A stretch of DNA of 8,870 bases from Deltaproteobacteria bacterium (GCA_020440745.1 JAGRNM010000043.1:1-8870); one strand, 5' to 3'; counted from the first letter of the stretch, positions 1-7,544 are shown. The notes: generated by a model from the letters alone, not told the origin. Translations and numbers: made by a program.

Positions 1-18
1 TATACTGTAGTCAATAGT

Positions 19-327
19 TCAAGAAACATAGGCGCTATCATGGTCAGGATTTAAAGAAAGTATTCTCATCCAATTTTCTTCCCGATAAGCCACTGCCCGA
101 AAAGCTCGACTAATTCTAAAAGTATAAAGCTTTTCTCCTTGCTTTCCATGAAGGGAATGAATTTGCTCCCAATGGAGACCTTTATCTTCATAAATTTGCT
201 TCCAGCTCATCTGAGAAAGCTTTTTTAAAGCACGCAAGACTGCACTTTGCTCTGTTTTTTGCAACTCAAAAAGGCCTTTTTGAAAAACGGGATTATTTAA
301 ATCCAATTGAATTTGGTCAAGAGCCAT
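19..327 (-). CDS. RelE/ParE-like type II toxin
   Basis: A 102-residue protein that reads as the toxin of a type II toxin-antitoxin pair. The stretch from about residue 66 to 100 (KLYTFRISRAFRAVAYRE, then a hydrophobic strand, then PDHDSAY) has the basic beta-strand pattern of RelE/ParE-superfamily toxins, with R71, R74, R77 and R82 as candidate RNA-contacting or catalytic residues. Family members usually cut mRNA on the ribosome or poison gyrase, and the sequence alone does not say which. The N-terminal 60 residues look helical. The ATG start lies inside the last codons of the upstream antitoxin (11-base overlap) and has no Shine-Dalgarno in front of it (the preceding bases are ctcccc), so translation probably depends on coupling to the antitoxin. 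Length is normal for the family and the frame is intact. The class call is fairly sure; the precise target is not known. Confidence 0.8.
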   Translation of the reverse strand: MALDQIQLDLNNPVFQKGLFELQKTEQSAVLRALKKLSQMSWKQIYEDKGLHWEQIHSLHGKQGEKLYTFRISRAFRAVAYREENWMRILSLNPDHDSAYVS

Positions 328-586
328 GGGGAGATTTTAGTTTCTTTTCTAGAGCTTTTAGGTCGGTTTCCTTAGGGGGATTTTTGTCCGCCCACTCTAG
401 AGCTTGATGGAGGGCTTTTTTACTTTTAGGTTCATGAAGCCAGGCTTCATTATCGGGGATAAAGGCGCCTACTTTAATCGTCCAAACACCAGGCTCGGAC
501 TTTTGGATTAAGACATGACGTCCAGCGTATTCTTTGCCCAAAGAAATTTGCCCGCTAGGGCCAATGGTTTTTAGAGCTTCTATCAT
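317..586 (-). CDS. AbrB/SpoVT-like antitoxin
   Basis: An 89-residue protein placed directly upstream of the RelE-like toxin and overlapping it. Its N-terminal half (about residues 6-45, with IGPSGQISLGKEYAGR, then HVLIQKSEPGVWTIKVG) resembles the swapped-hairpin DNA-binding fold of AbrB/MazE-type antitoxins, followed by the PDNEAWLH motif often seen in this antitoxin group. The lysine-rich helical tail (KKALHQALEWADKNPP onward) is the likely toxin-binding part. By family knowledge it should neutralise the toxin and repress its own promoter. I place the start at the ATG at 586. A TTG at 592 would add two residues, and neither has a clear Shine-Dalgarno. The strong promoter at 626-653 and the spaced AATT boxes at 598-617 lie just upstream. 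The antitoxin role rests on both fold resemblance and gene order. Confidence 0.8.
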   Translation of the reverse strand: MIEALKTIGPSGQISLGKEYAGRHVLIQKSEPGVWTIKVGAFIPDNEAWLHEPKSKKALHQALEWADKNPPKETDLKALEKKLKSPHGS

Positions 587-597
587 TTTCAAGCTTT

Positions 598-617
598 AAT
601 TCATAAATTGTTAAATT
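598..617 (-). promoter_or_regulatory. Three AATT boxes at 8-base spacing (possible antitoxin operator)
   Basis: AATT occurs at 598-601, 606-609 and 614-617, exactly 8 bases apart, between the predicted transcription start and the antitoxin start codon. Bound there, the AbrB-like antitoxin could block its own promoter. The repeat is seen directly. The operator role is inference, and AT-rich DNA makes chance a real alternative. Confidence 0.3.
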
Positions 618-625
618 ACTAAGGC

Positions 626-653
626 ATTATAACATGGCAATAAGCATAGTCAA
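626..653 (-). promoter_or_regulatory. Sigma70 promoter of the toxin-antitoxin operon
   Basis: Read on the minus strand, TTGACT (648-653) and a perfect TATAAT (626-631) are separated by 16 bases, and the -10 is preceded by TGT, giving an extended -10. This is the best promoter match in the window. Transcription would begin near 619, leaving a leader of about 33 bases before the antitoxin ATG at 586. Confidence 0.75.
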
Positions 654-719
654 GTTTTCTTTAATGAGGCCACCAAGAATACTCAGTCAGCTTATCAATG
701 GGGCTTTTTATGAACATTT

Positions 720-750
720 TTAACAACTTAATTAAGCTAGCTTCGATAAT
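720..750 (+). promoter_or_regulatory. Candidate promoter for the HEAGH-motif protein gene
   Basis: TTAACA (720-725) and GATAAT (745-750) each match the sigma70 consensus at five of six positions, but the 19-base spacer is long. It would give a leader of about 45 bases before the ATG at 802. It is the best plus-strand candidate in this gap, and a weak one. Confidence 0.25.
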
Positions 751-801
751 TCATCTACCTGACTTAGTTTACCCTCCCTCGCCCATGAAAAGAGCAGCAT
801 A

Positions 802-2484
802 ATGGCAGCAAGAGTCCGTCCAAACAAAGAAAACCTTTCCCAAGAAGCCACAGAGATCTGCAAGGCCTTTGCGGGAGATCCCCAAACTACTAGCGATGAT
901 ATTGTCCTGATACAACCAACCCCTGATCAATTAAGCAGTGAAGTCATTGATTCTGAAAATAGTGAGTATTTTAAAAAATGTGAAGAGGCTATTAAGGATA
1001 GCAGAAACTTAATTTCTTCTTATTGGAATACGGATAAAGTCGCTCAACTAAGAAAAGCCGCTAATAAAGAAGGTATAGACTTAGGAGCTGGCTTAGCCCC
1101 TTCTCCTTCCTATGCCTATACTAGCACCTTCAATGGCGTTCGTAGGTTCGTACTAGCTTTAGATGGCCCTATTCCTAAGGACGAAGAACTCTTTGAAATG
1201 TACGTGGCCCACTTAGCCTATCATGAAGCCGGCCACGCCCTAAAAGACCATCTCATTTTGGAGAAAAACTTTCCAAAAAGATATTTTAAATATTTTGATA
1301 CTTCAAGACTTCCTTCTTCTATAGCCTGGAAGTTAATAATCTTTTATGCAGAAGACCCTTTAGTTAAGACAGTCAATATTGAAGAATTGAGCAAGGAGGA
1401 ACAATACGATTTAGTTAGAAAAATTGAATTTATAGGTTTAAACAAGATGTACATTGAACTCTTCCGCAATAGAACCCATCCCAAGGATAGAAAAGAATAC
1501 GACCGTTTAGTAGAAGAAAGTTTTGGAGACTTATCTTCCAAAAGTATAGAAGAACTAAGGCATTTACATTATTTGTTAGCAGAGGCTTTGAGAAGTGGTG
1601 AAGAAGCCTACGACCTTGAGCATAAGAAAATTAATAAAGTTTATGAGTTTAATTTTCAAGGTGTTTTTAAAAAAGGCAGCGAGATAAAATCTGGTATAAG
1701 CTATGCTTCTTTTTTGATGGCTGATTTACAAGAAGCTGGGTTTTGGGATGAATACTCAAACCCTAGAATCAACCCTGATTTTGACAAAAAAAACTACATC
1801 ACCCTCCCCGATGGAAGAAAAGCCTTTCGATATAAGGAAGGAGATCAAGAACAATGGGTACTTCCCAACGAGGTGCTTTTATTCCGTCTCATGATCCAGG
1901 CTGCTAGAACTTATCATGACGAGACTGCGCCTTTAGCTTCCTTGGAAAACATAGAACTTGCCGGTCGGCAAGAGAGCTTAGAAAGTTTAAAAATTGATAT
2001 CTGGCCCCGTGAATCAGGATTTTCTTTTGGAGTCCCTAGACTTGGAGTGCAATCCTTTGTGGGAGAGGTAAATGGAAGACAATTAAAGGGCAGCGAGATG
2101 TCGATTGGTGCGCAAATAGGCTACTTATCCCGGGAGATGCCAATGGGCTTGTTGGCTGGTGCCGGTGCCCTAGCGGATGTTCATTTAAAGATATCAGGAT
2201 TAGTCAATTATCGCAGCTTGGACATCGGAGCCTATGGTCGGATTGGTTATAACGCCGGTCCCGTGGATATTTTTCTTCAACCAGCACTGGGGATTCGTCG
2301 TCTAAAATCGGACTTAGGCAATCCGCCTAACAGCTTTTGGTTAAGCGCCGAACCAGGCCTAGTCTTTTTTGACAAAACTATTGCCATCTATTTTAAAGCC
2401 CAAGGCAGTCCAAGGGACCAATGGTGGAGTTTAGGAGGGGGCTTTGCATTGATGGACCTTGGAAAACTCTTCAACAGATCGTAG
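802..2484 (+). CDS. Putative zinc metallopeptidase of unknown family (HEAGH)
   Basis: A 560-residue protein that I do not recognise as a named family. Residues 139-150 contain the HExxH zinc-peptidase signature (H141, E142, H145) after a predicted helix (LFEMYVAHLAY), so a gluzincin-like protease is likely. The third zinc ligand is unclear. The segment around 224-236 (RTHPKDRKEYDRL) resembles the THP..R element downstream of the active site in M48 peptidases, but this is only a suggestion. Residues about 300-390 form a mixed middle region. From about 405 to the end the pattern is glycine-rich with alternating hydrophobic residues, as in beta-sheet or outer-membrane barrel domains, ending WWSLGGGFAL. 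No signal peptide is visible at the N-terminus, which is odd for a barrel protein. The ATG at 802 is the only good start: an in-frame stop lies at 760 and a weak aaaagag sits about 9 bases upstream. The gene stands alone, converging with kup. Confidence 0.75.
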   Translation: MAARVRPNKENLSQEATEICKAFAGDPQTTSDDIVLIQPTPDQLSSEVIDSENSEYFKKCEEAIKDSRNLISSYWNTDKVAQLRKAANKEGIDLGAGLAPSPSYAYTSTFNGVRRFVLALDGPIPKDEELFEMYVAHLAYHEAGHALKDHLILEKNFPKRYFKYFDTSRLPSSIAWKLIIFYAEDPLVKTVNIEELSKEEQYDLVRKIEFIGLNKMYIELFRNRTHPKDRKEYDRLVEESFGDLSSKSIEELRHLHYLLAEALRSGEEAYDLEHKKINKVYEFNFQGVFKKGSEIKSGISYASFLMADLQEAGFWDEYSNPRINPDFDKKNYITLPDGRKAFRYKEGDQEQWVLPNEVLLFRLMIQAARTYHDETAPLASLENIELAGRQESLESLKIDIWPRESGFSFGVPRLGVQSFVGEVNGRQLKGSEMSIGAQIGYLSREMPMGLLAGAGALADVHLKISGLVNYRSLDIGAYGRIGYNAGPVDIFLQPALGIRRLKSDLGNPPNSFWLSAEPGLVFFDKTIAIYFKAQGSPRDQWWSLGGGFALMDLGKLFNRS

Positions 2485-2576
2485 ATCGTCTTTAAGACTC
2501 TTGGGTTAACTGCCTTCCTCAAAAATAAAACATCTTCAATTTTAAAATAAAACCTCAACCTAAGAAAGCTGCTTTG

Positions 2577-4466
2577 CTAGATTTCTACCTGAGGGTCTAT
2601 CTCTAGGACGCGTTGATAAGGTAGATTAAAAAAACGAGTAGCCCGAACACTGTTGCGAAAAAGAAAGCTGTAGAGTTTTTCTCTCCATTTGGCCATGCCA
2701 GTTTTTTTGGTGGGGATAACAGCTTCGTGGGTAATAACATAAGTAAGTTCTTCAGGGTTAAATTTAAAATTAATTTTAATATCCTCTTTGCTAATCTTTT
2801 TCATGACCTTAGGCACGTCTATTTCATCCATAAAACCATACTTGATGATAATTTGGTAAAAGCCGTTTTTTAAGTCTCTTATTTGATAGCGGTTTTCTTT
2901 GGTTACATGGGGGTAAGCGTATTGTCTTACACAAAGTAATAAGATGTTTTGGTGCACTGATCGATTGATTTTGTAATTGTATCTCAACGCAGGCGGAGCA
3001 GAATAGGGTTGCTTGGAGAGGTAAACCACGACCCCTTCCGGACGGTTTGGAGGGTCTTTTTTTATCATTTCAAAAAAATCTTTAATGGGAATACCTCTCT
3101 TTTGTAATTGAGTCCCAAAAAGTTTTTGGCCCTTTCTCCAAGTGGTCATTGCTAAATAAATAAGTAGCGCTACAACTAGAGGTACCCAACCACCATGGGG
3201 GATTTTGTTGAGTAGAGAAATAAAGAAACTAAAATCAATCACCAAGAGTAATAAAGTGATTACAATGGATTTGAAAAGCCGCCATTTCCACTTTTCGGTC
3301 ATAACAAAGAATAATAAAAACGTTGTAATGACCATAGTAGTAGAAACAGCAATACCGTAGGCCGCAGCCAAACTATCGGATTCTTGAAAACCCACCACCA
3401 ACAGTAAAGTTCCTACAAAAAGTAACCAATTGGTAATGGGAACGTAGATTTGGCCTTTTGCCTTGGAAGAAGTGTGGCGGACTTCTACCCGTGGAAAAAA
3501 GTCAAGCTGCATGCCCTGATGAGTTAAAGAAAAAGACCCTGATATAATAGCCTGAGAGGCAATAATAGTGGCCAAGGTGGCAAGTAAAACCAGTGGATAG
3601 AGCGCCCAAGTGGGAGCCATGGCAAAAAAGAGATGGGAGAGCGTCTCAGGATGTTTAAGCAAAAAGGCGCCCTGTCCAAAGTAGTTTAATAATAAACAAG
3701 GAAATACCAGGCTAAACCAAGAAAGCCGGATCGGCCCTTGGCCAAAATGTCCTAGATCGGCATAAAGAGCCTCCCCACCTGTTACCACCAAGAAAACCGA
3801 ACCTAAGACTAAAGTACCAAACCAAGTGTTTTGAGCAAAAAAGCGGATGGCGTATTGCGGATTGATTGCCTGTAAAATTTGTGGGTTGGCAATAATCTCG
3901 TGGGTTCCCAAAACGGCCAAGATTAAAAACCAAAGAAAAATAATAGGGCTAAATAAGGTACTAACTCCGAGAGTCCCGCGGGGTTGTAAAAAGAAAAGAC
4001 CCGTTAAGATGATTAATGTAAGAGGTATAATCCATGGAGTAAAAAAAGGTGTGGCTACTTGGAGCCCCTCCACGGCACTTAAGACGGAAAGCGCCGGAGT
4101 AATCATGCCGTCTCCATAGAGCAACGCAGCCCCAAAGATTCCTAAGGTAAGAATCAAGGTGGAGAGATGCTTTTTTTTGCTAAGTCTTCGGGTTAGGGCT
4201 AAATTGGCTAGGGCCAGGATGCCTCCCTCCCCTTTGTTGTCTGCTCTTAATACTAAGAGAAGGTATTTAATAGAAATCACCAGGGTCAGTGACCACAAAA
4301 TTAAAGAAAGCACTCCATAAACATTTTGAGTGTTGACTGGGAAAGGATGGGGAGAGGAAAAACATAGGCGGAAGGCATAAAGGGGGCTGGTGCCAATATC
4401 GCCATAGACGATACCCAGAGTTCCAAAGGAAAGCAGACCCAGTTGTTTGGCATTGCTTGATTTCAT
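2577..4466 (-). CDS. kup: Kup low-affinity potassium uptake transporter
   Basis: A 629-residue KUP/HAK/KT-family K+ symporter of the inner membrane, close to the usual bacterial length of about 620-630. Family signatures are plain: GIVYGDIGTSPLYAF at residues 18-32, DNKGEGG at 76-82, YGDGMITPALSVLSAVEGL around 117-135, and GGEALYADLGHFG further on. About twelve hydrophobic membrane segments fill the first 440 residues. The soluble C-terminal domain keeps the family blocks RPEGVVVYLS, PPALRYNYKINRSVHQN and YGFMDEIDVPKVM. By family knowledge it takes up K+ with protons as the bulk potassium supply. The ATG at 4466 places the YGDIGTSPLY motif at the expected distance from the N-terminus and has AAGGA 10 bases upstream. 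It is divergent from the lipoprotein gene. A TATAAA-like box on the minus strand at 4501-4506 lacks a good -35. No intrinsic terminator was found after the stop. Confidence 0.97.
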   Translation of the reverse strand: MKSSNAKQLGLLSFGTLGIVYGDIGTSPLYAFRLCFSSPHPFPVNTQNVYGVLSLILWSLTLVISIKYLLLVLRADNKGEGGILALANLALTRRLSKKKHLSTLILTLGIFGAALLYGDGMITPALSVLSAVEGLQVATPFFTPWIIPLTLIILTGLFFLQPRGTLGVSTLFSPIIFLWFLILAVLGTHEIIANPQILQAINPQYAIRFFAQNTWFGTLVLGSVFLVVTGGEALYADLGHFGQGPIRLSWFSLVFPCLLLNYFGQGAFLLKHPETLSHLFFAMAPTWALYPLVLLATLATIIASQAIISGSFSLTHQGMQLDFFPRVEVRHTSSKAKGQIYVPITNWLLFVGTLLLVVGFQESDSLAAAYGIAVSTTMVITTFLLFFVMTEKWKWRLFKSIVITLLLLVIDFSFFISLLNKIPHGGWVPLVVALLIYLAMTTWRKGQKLFGTQLQKRGIPIKDFFEMIKKDPPNRPEGVVVYLSKQPYSAPPALRYNYKINRSVHQNILLLCVRQYAYPHVTKENRYQIRDLKNGFYQIIIKYGFMDEIDVPKVMKKISKEDIKINFKFNPEELTYVITHEAVIPTKKTGMAKWREKLYSFLFRNSVRATRFFNLPYQRVLEIDPQVEI

Positions 4467-4611
4467 TGCTAAATATTCCTTAGTCCTCGTAAGTAGGTAC
4501 TTTATACTCTCTTTGAAAGATTAATCGCTGAAACTCAAGCTTTTGCTTAAGTAAGAAGAATAAATTAGGTTAATTTTTGTTAAGAATAGTTTAGAAAGCT
4601 TTTAGAATATT

Positions 4612-4616
4612 GGAGG
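4612..4616 (+). promoter_or_regulatory. Strong Shine-Dalgarno of the lipoprotein gene
   Basis: GGAGG sits 6 bases before the ATG at 4623. It is the best ribosome binding site in the window and fixes this start. Confidence 0.85.
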
Positions 4617-4622
4617 TTTAGG

Positions 4623-5048
4623 ATGAAGATTAAATTACCTTTATTTTTTTCTATCTTGGGACTGTTGTCCTTGTTTACTTTGGGGGCTTGTTCTCACCCT
4701 ACTTCGGATTTTTATAAAAAGGCCGAGTCCTTTATCCAGACTTATTATCTCAAAGCAGATGCTAAGGGCAGCTTGAAAATAACGGAAGGACCCGCTGCAC
4801 AAAAGATTAAACAAGAGTTAGATTTGTTAGAAGGGCTGACTCCCTCTCAGAATCCAGAGCGTCCTAAGATGACTTACAAAATCTTTGCTTGTGAAAACCC
4901 TATAGAAGACCAGGCCCATTGTGATTATCAGCTTGATATTCAAATGGATCATCAAACTAGGGTGCGGAAAGGCCGACTAAGTTTAAGAAAGATAGACGAA
5001 GTCTGGTGGATCACCCAGTTTGTCGAGGCTCCCTATGAAGATTCTTAA
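4623..5048 (+). CDS. Small lipoprotein, possibly NTF2-like
   Basis: A 141-residue exported lipoprotein. The N-terminus has two lysines, a hydrophobic core (LPLFFSILGLLSLF) and a clear lipobox LGAC at residues 20-23, so C23 would be lipidated after signal peptidase II cleavage. Serine at +2 favours outer-membrane sorting under the E. coli rule. The mature part of about 119 residues starts with an amphipathic helix (SDFYKKAESFIQTYYLKAD) and ends in beta strands with EVWWITQFVEA. This layout resembles small NTF2-like/DUF4878-type lipoproteins, which is inference from pattern only. C90 and C100 could form a disulfide in the periplasm. The start is secured by the strong GGAGG site. It is transcribed away from kup, and 215 bases separate it from the MATE gene, so a shared operon is not obvious. 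The function is unknown. Confidence 0.85.
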   Translation: MKIKLPLFFSILGLLSLFTLGACSHPTSDFYKKAESFIQTYYLKADAKGSLKITEGPAAQKIKQELDLLEGLTPSQNPERPKMTYKIFACENPIEDQAHCDYQLDIQMDHQTRVRKGRLSLRKIDEVWWITQFVEAPYEDS

Positions 5049-5070
5049 GAATGCCTTTGTTTGTCATAAG

Positions 5071-5098
5071 CTTTGGAAGGTTCTGAGAGTTTTATAAT
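5071..5098 (+). promoter_or_regulatory. Candidate promoter upstream of the MATE gene
   Basis: A perfect TATAAT lies at 5093-5098 with a poor -35 (CTTTGG, 16-base spacer). It would give a leader of about 160 bases before the ATG at 5264, in which I recognise no riboswitch. A TACAAT at 5238-5243 is an alternative -10 nearer the gene, also without a good -35. Confidence 0.25.
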
Positions 5099-5263
5099 TT
5101 ACTTTTTAATTAAAATGATGAGAAATAAGTTTTTGGCTATCCTTTAAACCTTGGTAAAAGTTATCGATAAGCTCGGACAATCAATACAAAAAACACCTTG
5201 TCAAGAGTCCCGTCAAAAAGGCTTTTAACAAGCTACTTACAATAAATTCCTTTCAATCAAAAA

Positions 5264-6631
5264 ATGCAACGCCCCACTTGGAAAGCCTGGAAAGAAATTC
5301 TTAAACTAGCCTGGCCTCTTATTCTGGCCAATAGTTTTTGGAACCTCCAGATGACCATCGACCGGATTTTTTTAGGACAATATTCCACCGAGGCCTTAGG
5401 AGCGGCTATGGCGGTCTTTGGGATTTTTTGGACACCCATGGCCCTCTTGCAACAGACGGCTTCCTATATCTTGACCTTTGTGGCCCAACTTTGGGGGGCC
5501 AAACGCCAGTCCGAAATCGGGGCTTGTTTTTGGCAAGCCTTGTATATTGCCCTTCTGGGCGGTTTATTGTTTTTGCTTTTGATGTTTCCGGCGGCTTATT
5601 TTTTTAGGTTCGTAGGTCACTCTCCCAGTTTACAAAACTTAGAGAGTGTTTATTTTGAAACCATGTGTTGGAGCGCTTTGCCGATGGCCTTGGTAGCAGC
5701 GGCCAGCGGTTTTTTTACGGGACTAGGGCGTAGTACAGTGGTCTTGTGGATCAACGGCGCAGGTCTCCTAAGTAACGCTCTTTTGGATTACTTATTGATC
5801 TTGGGTAAGGGTGGTTTCCCCGCTTTAGGCATTGCTGGCGCTGGTTATGCCACAGCCTTGGCCTCTTGGGTTTCGGCGGCGGTGGGTTTGTGTTGGATTT
5901 TTCAAAAAGATTATCGCAGCAAGTTTTTTCCACCAGGCGCTTGGAAATGGGACTTTCCTTTAATGAAGCGTTTTTTAAGATTTGGTCTCCCCAGTGGTCT
6001 GCAGTGGGCTTTGGAAGGTTTAGCCTTTACGGTTTTTTTGATACTGGTAGGTCGTATGGCCAAAGGGGAAGCAGCGCTGGCGGCAAGTGGTATTGCGGTG
6101 ACGGTTATGATGCTGGCTATCCTGCCCGCGCTAGGTCTGGCTCAGGCGGTTTCGGTCTTGGTGGGCCAGCACTTGGGGGAGAACCGGCCCAAGTCCGCTC
6201 AACAATCTTCCTGGACTGGATTACAAATTGCCTGGCTTTATATCGCTGTGGTGGCGGCGACCTTTTGGCTCTTTCCCCATTTTTACCTTGAGTGGTTTTA
6301 TAATCCAGAAAAAGCAGAGCTTTGGCAACAGGTGGCAACTTATGTGCCCTATCTTTTGATGTTTGTGGGAACTTTTATTTTGTTTGATAGCATGAACCTG
6401 ATTTTTTCCTTCACCCTCAAGGGCGCAGGTGACACACGTTTTGTCTCGCTAGTGGCTCTCTTATTACCCTGGCCCTTGATGGTCTTACCCACTTGGTTAG
6501 TCCAACACCACAGCCATGCTCTTTATTGGGCCTGGGCCGCGGCTAGTGTTTATATTATTACTCAGGCCTTGATCTTTTGGCGGCGTTTTGAAGGCGGGCG
6601 GTGGAAGTTAATGAGGGTAATTGACAACTAA
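5264..6631 (+). CDS. MATE family multidrug/toxin efflux transporter
   Basis: A 455-residue inner-membrane exporter with about twelve hydrophobic segments in two homologous halves, starting near residues 10 (KEILKLAWPLILANSFWNLQMTIDRIFLG when read in pieces) and 234 (MKRFLRFGLPSGLQ). Typical MATE features are the TM1 acidic residue D33 followed by RIFLGQ, the QLWGAKR turn in the first half, VSVLVGQHLGENR (296 onward) in the second, and KGAGDTRF near 386-393. Members export cationic drugs, dyes or metabolites using a Na+ or H+ gradient. The substrate cannot be told here. The length matches the family. The ATG at 5264 starts just ahead of the first membrane segment but is preceded by tcaatcaaaaa with no Shine-Dalgarno, so initiation may be weak or rely on an unstructured A-rich leader. 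It converges with the dioxygenase gene. The gene looks richer in G and C than its neighbours. Confidence 0.93.
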   Translation: MQRPTWKAWKEILKLAWPLILANSFWNLQMTIDRIFLGQYSTEALGAAMAVFGIFWTPMALLQQTASYILTFVAQLWGAKRQSEIGACFWQALYIALLGGLLFLLLMFPAAYFFRFVGHSPSLQNLESVYFETMCWSALPMALVAAASGFFTGLGRSTVVLWINGAGLLSNALLDYLLILGKGGFPALGIAGAGYATALASWVSAAVGLCWIFQKDYRSKFFPPGAWKWDFPLMKRFLRFGLPSGLQWALEGLAFTVFLILVGRMAKGEAALAASGIAVTVMMLAILPALGLAQAVSVLVGQHLGENRPKSAQQSSWTGLQIAWLYIAVVAATFWLFPHFYLEWFYNPEKAELWQQVATYVPYLLMFVGTFILFDSMNLIFSFTLKGAGDTRFVSLVALLLPWPLMVLPTWLVQHHSHALYWAWAAASVYIITQALIFWRRFEGGRWKLMRVIDN

Positions 6632-6658
6632 GCTTTTAAAGCTCTGTTTAATTTTTTT
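6631..6658 (+). terminator. Weak candidate terminator after the MATE gene
   Basis: AGCTT, TTA, AAGCT (6631-6643) can form a 5-base-pair hairpin, and a run of seven T follows at 6652-6658. The stem is short, AT-rich and set back from the T run, so the call is doubtful. Confidence 0.25.
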
Positions 6659-6698
6659 GTCGATAACTTAAGACGGTAAAGTGTTTTTAAGATTTTAC

Positions 6699-7496
6699 TT
6701 ACCACATATACATACTCGATTTTTTATTCATTATGGTGAGCTCAAAAGATTTAACACAAGGACTTTCTGCCACGCCATAACACACATGCAGGGGTAAGAG
6801 ATGCTCTTCTCTAGGATGACAATAGCGAGCACCAGGAGCTTGGGCCCAATTGGCTAAGAGTTTATGTCTTTCTTTTTTGGAAAACTCCTTACTAGTGCAG
6901 ACCTCTTGCAACCAAGCTTCAAAGGCTTCATTCAGTTGCTGTGATTCTGCATTGCCAGTGTTAAAAAAGGCTTTAAGGTTATGAAAAGAAAAACCCGAAC
7001 CGATTACCAAGATCTTTTCTTGGCTTAAGCCTTGTAAGGCATGGCCAATAGCCATATGTTGATTAGGATCAAGGGTTTTTACCAAAGACAATTGCACACA
7101 AGGGATATCGGCTTCTGGGTACATCAACTTTAAGGGCACAAAAAGTCCGTGGTCAAAGCCTCTGTCTTGATCTAGCTTGGACTGGATACCAGCGGCTTCC
7201 AACAGACCATGAAGCTTAATCGCCAAGTTAGGGTTGCCAGGACAGGGATATTGGATCTGATAAGACTCTGGGGGAAAGCCATAATAGTCATAAATCAAAT
7301 CTGGCTTGGCGGCTGCGGTGATAGTGGGGAGGGCTGCCTCCCAATGGGCGCTGACTAAGACAATGGCCTCTGGCTTGAGCGTAGTCGCTGCTATCTCCTC
7401 TAAACAAGCCACCATCTCTTGGTGCCGCGCATCCCCCAACAAAGGCAAAGGCCCGCCGCCATGGGAGATAAATAAAGATTTAGGTAATACTTTCAT
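6699..7496 (-). CDS. ygiD: YgiD/DODA-type extradiol ring-cleavage dioxygenase
   Basis: A 265-residue LigB-superfamily protein of the class III extradiol dioxygenases, the group holding E. coli YgiD and plant DOPA 4,5-dioxygenase. Such enzymes use a single metal ion to open catechol-type rings such as DOPA in the cytoplasm; the physiological substrate in bacteria is often unknown. Visible family motifs are FISHGGGP (H12), VSAHWE (H51), YDYYGFP (70-75), RGFDHGLFVPL (112-122, H116), GSGFSFHNL (H172) and ARYCHPREEHLLPL (H227, H232). H12, H51 and H227 or H232 are the expected metal ligands. The length is that of YgiD, and all key histidines are present, so the enzyme should be active. The ATG at 7496 starts just before the FISHGGGP strand, with a weak AAGAAG upstream. 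It stands alone, converging with the MATE gene, and nothing nearby points to an aromatic degradation operon. Confidence 0.92.
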   Translation of the reverse strand: MKVLPKSLFISHGGGPLPLLGDARHQEMVACLEEIAATTLKPEAIVLVSAHWEAALPTITAAAKPDLIYDYYGFPPESYQIQYPCPGNPNLAIKLHGLLEAAGIQSKLDQDRGFDHGLFVPLKLMYPEADIPCVQLSLVKTLDPNQHMAIGHALQGLSQEKILVIGSGFSFHNLKAFFNTGNAESQQLNEAFEAWLQEVCTSKEFSKKERHKLLANWAQAPGARYCHPREEHLLPLHVCYGVAESPCVKSFELTIMNKKSSMYMW

Positions 7497-7544
7497 GAAT
7501 GCTTCTTATAACAAAGAAAGAACTTAGCTTATAGGCTTATATAA

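Noticed and set aside
1344..1541. Antisense 65-residue frame in the HEAGH protein gene
   Set aside because: No ribosome site or recognisable features, and it lies wholly within a longer, better-supported gene.
2485..2576. Search for a bidirectional terminator between the converging HEAGH and kup genes, including GTCTTTAAGAC at 2488-2498
   Set aside because: The inverted repeat has only a 1-base centre and cannot form a useful hairpin; no T run follows.
3712..4119. Open frames on both strands inside the kup gene (3712-3933 minus, 3847-4119 plus)
   Set aside because: They overlap conserved Kup membrane segments in other frames, have no protein-like family motifs, and are explained as shadows of the real gene.
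4534..4551. Small hairpin AAGC-TTTT-GCTT in the kup/lipoprotein divergent region
   Set aside because: Only four solid base pairs, no T run and no fit to promoter spacing; probably chance.
5161..5170. Perfect palindrome TTATCGATAA upstream of the MATE gene
   Set aside because: Ten bases is short for an operator and is expected by chance in AT-rich DNA; there is no second copy nearby and no regulator beside it.
5866..6338. Long alternative frames inside the MATE gene, including a glycine-rich 141-residue one
   Set aside because: The glycine/serine-rich composition comes from reading a membrane-protein gene out of frame; the MATE frame has all the family motifs.
6676..6703. Inverted repeat with GGTAA/TTACC ends at the dioxygenase 3' end
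   Set aside because: The stem has a bulge, a 14-base loop and no T run on the minus strand, so it does not make a terminator.
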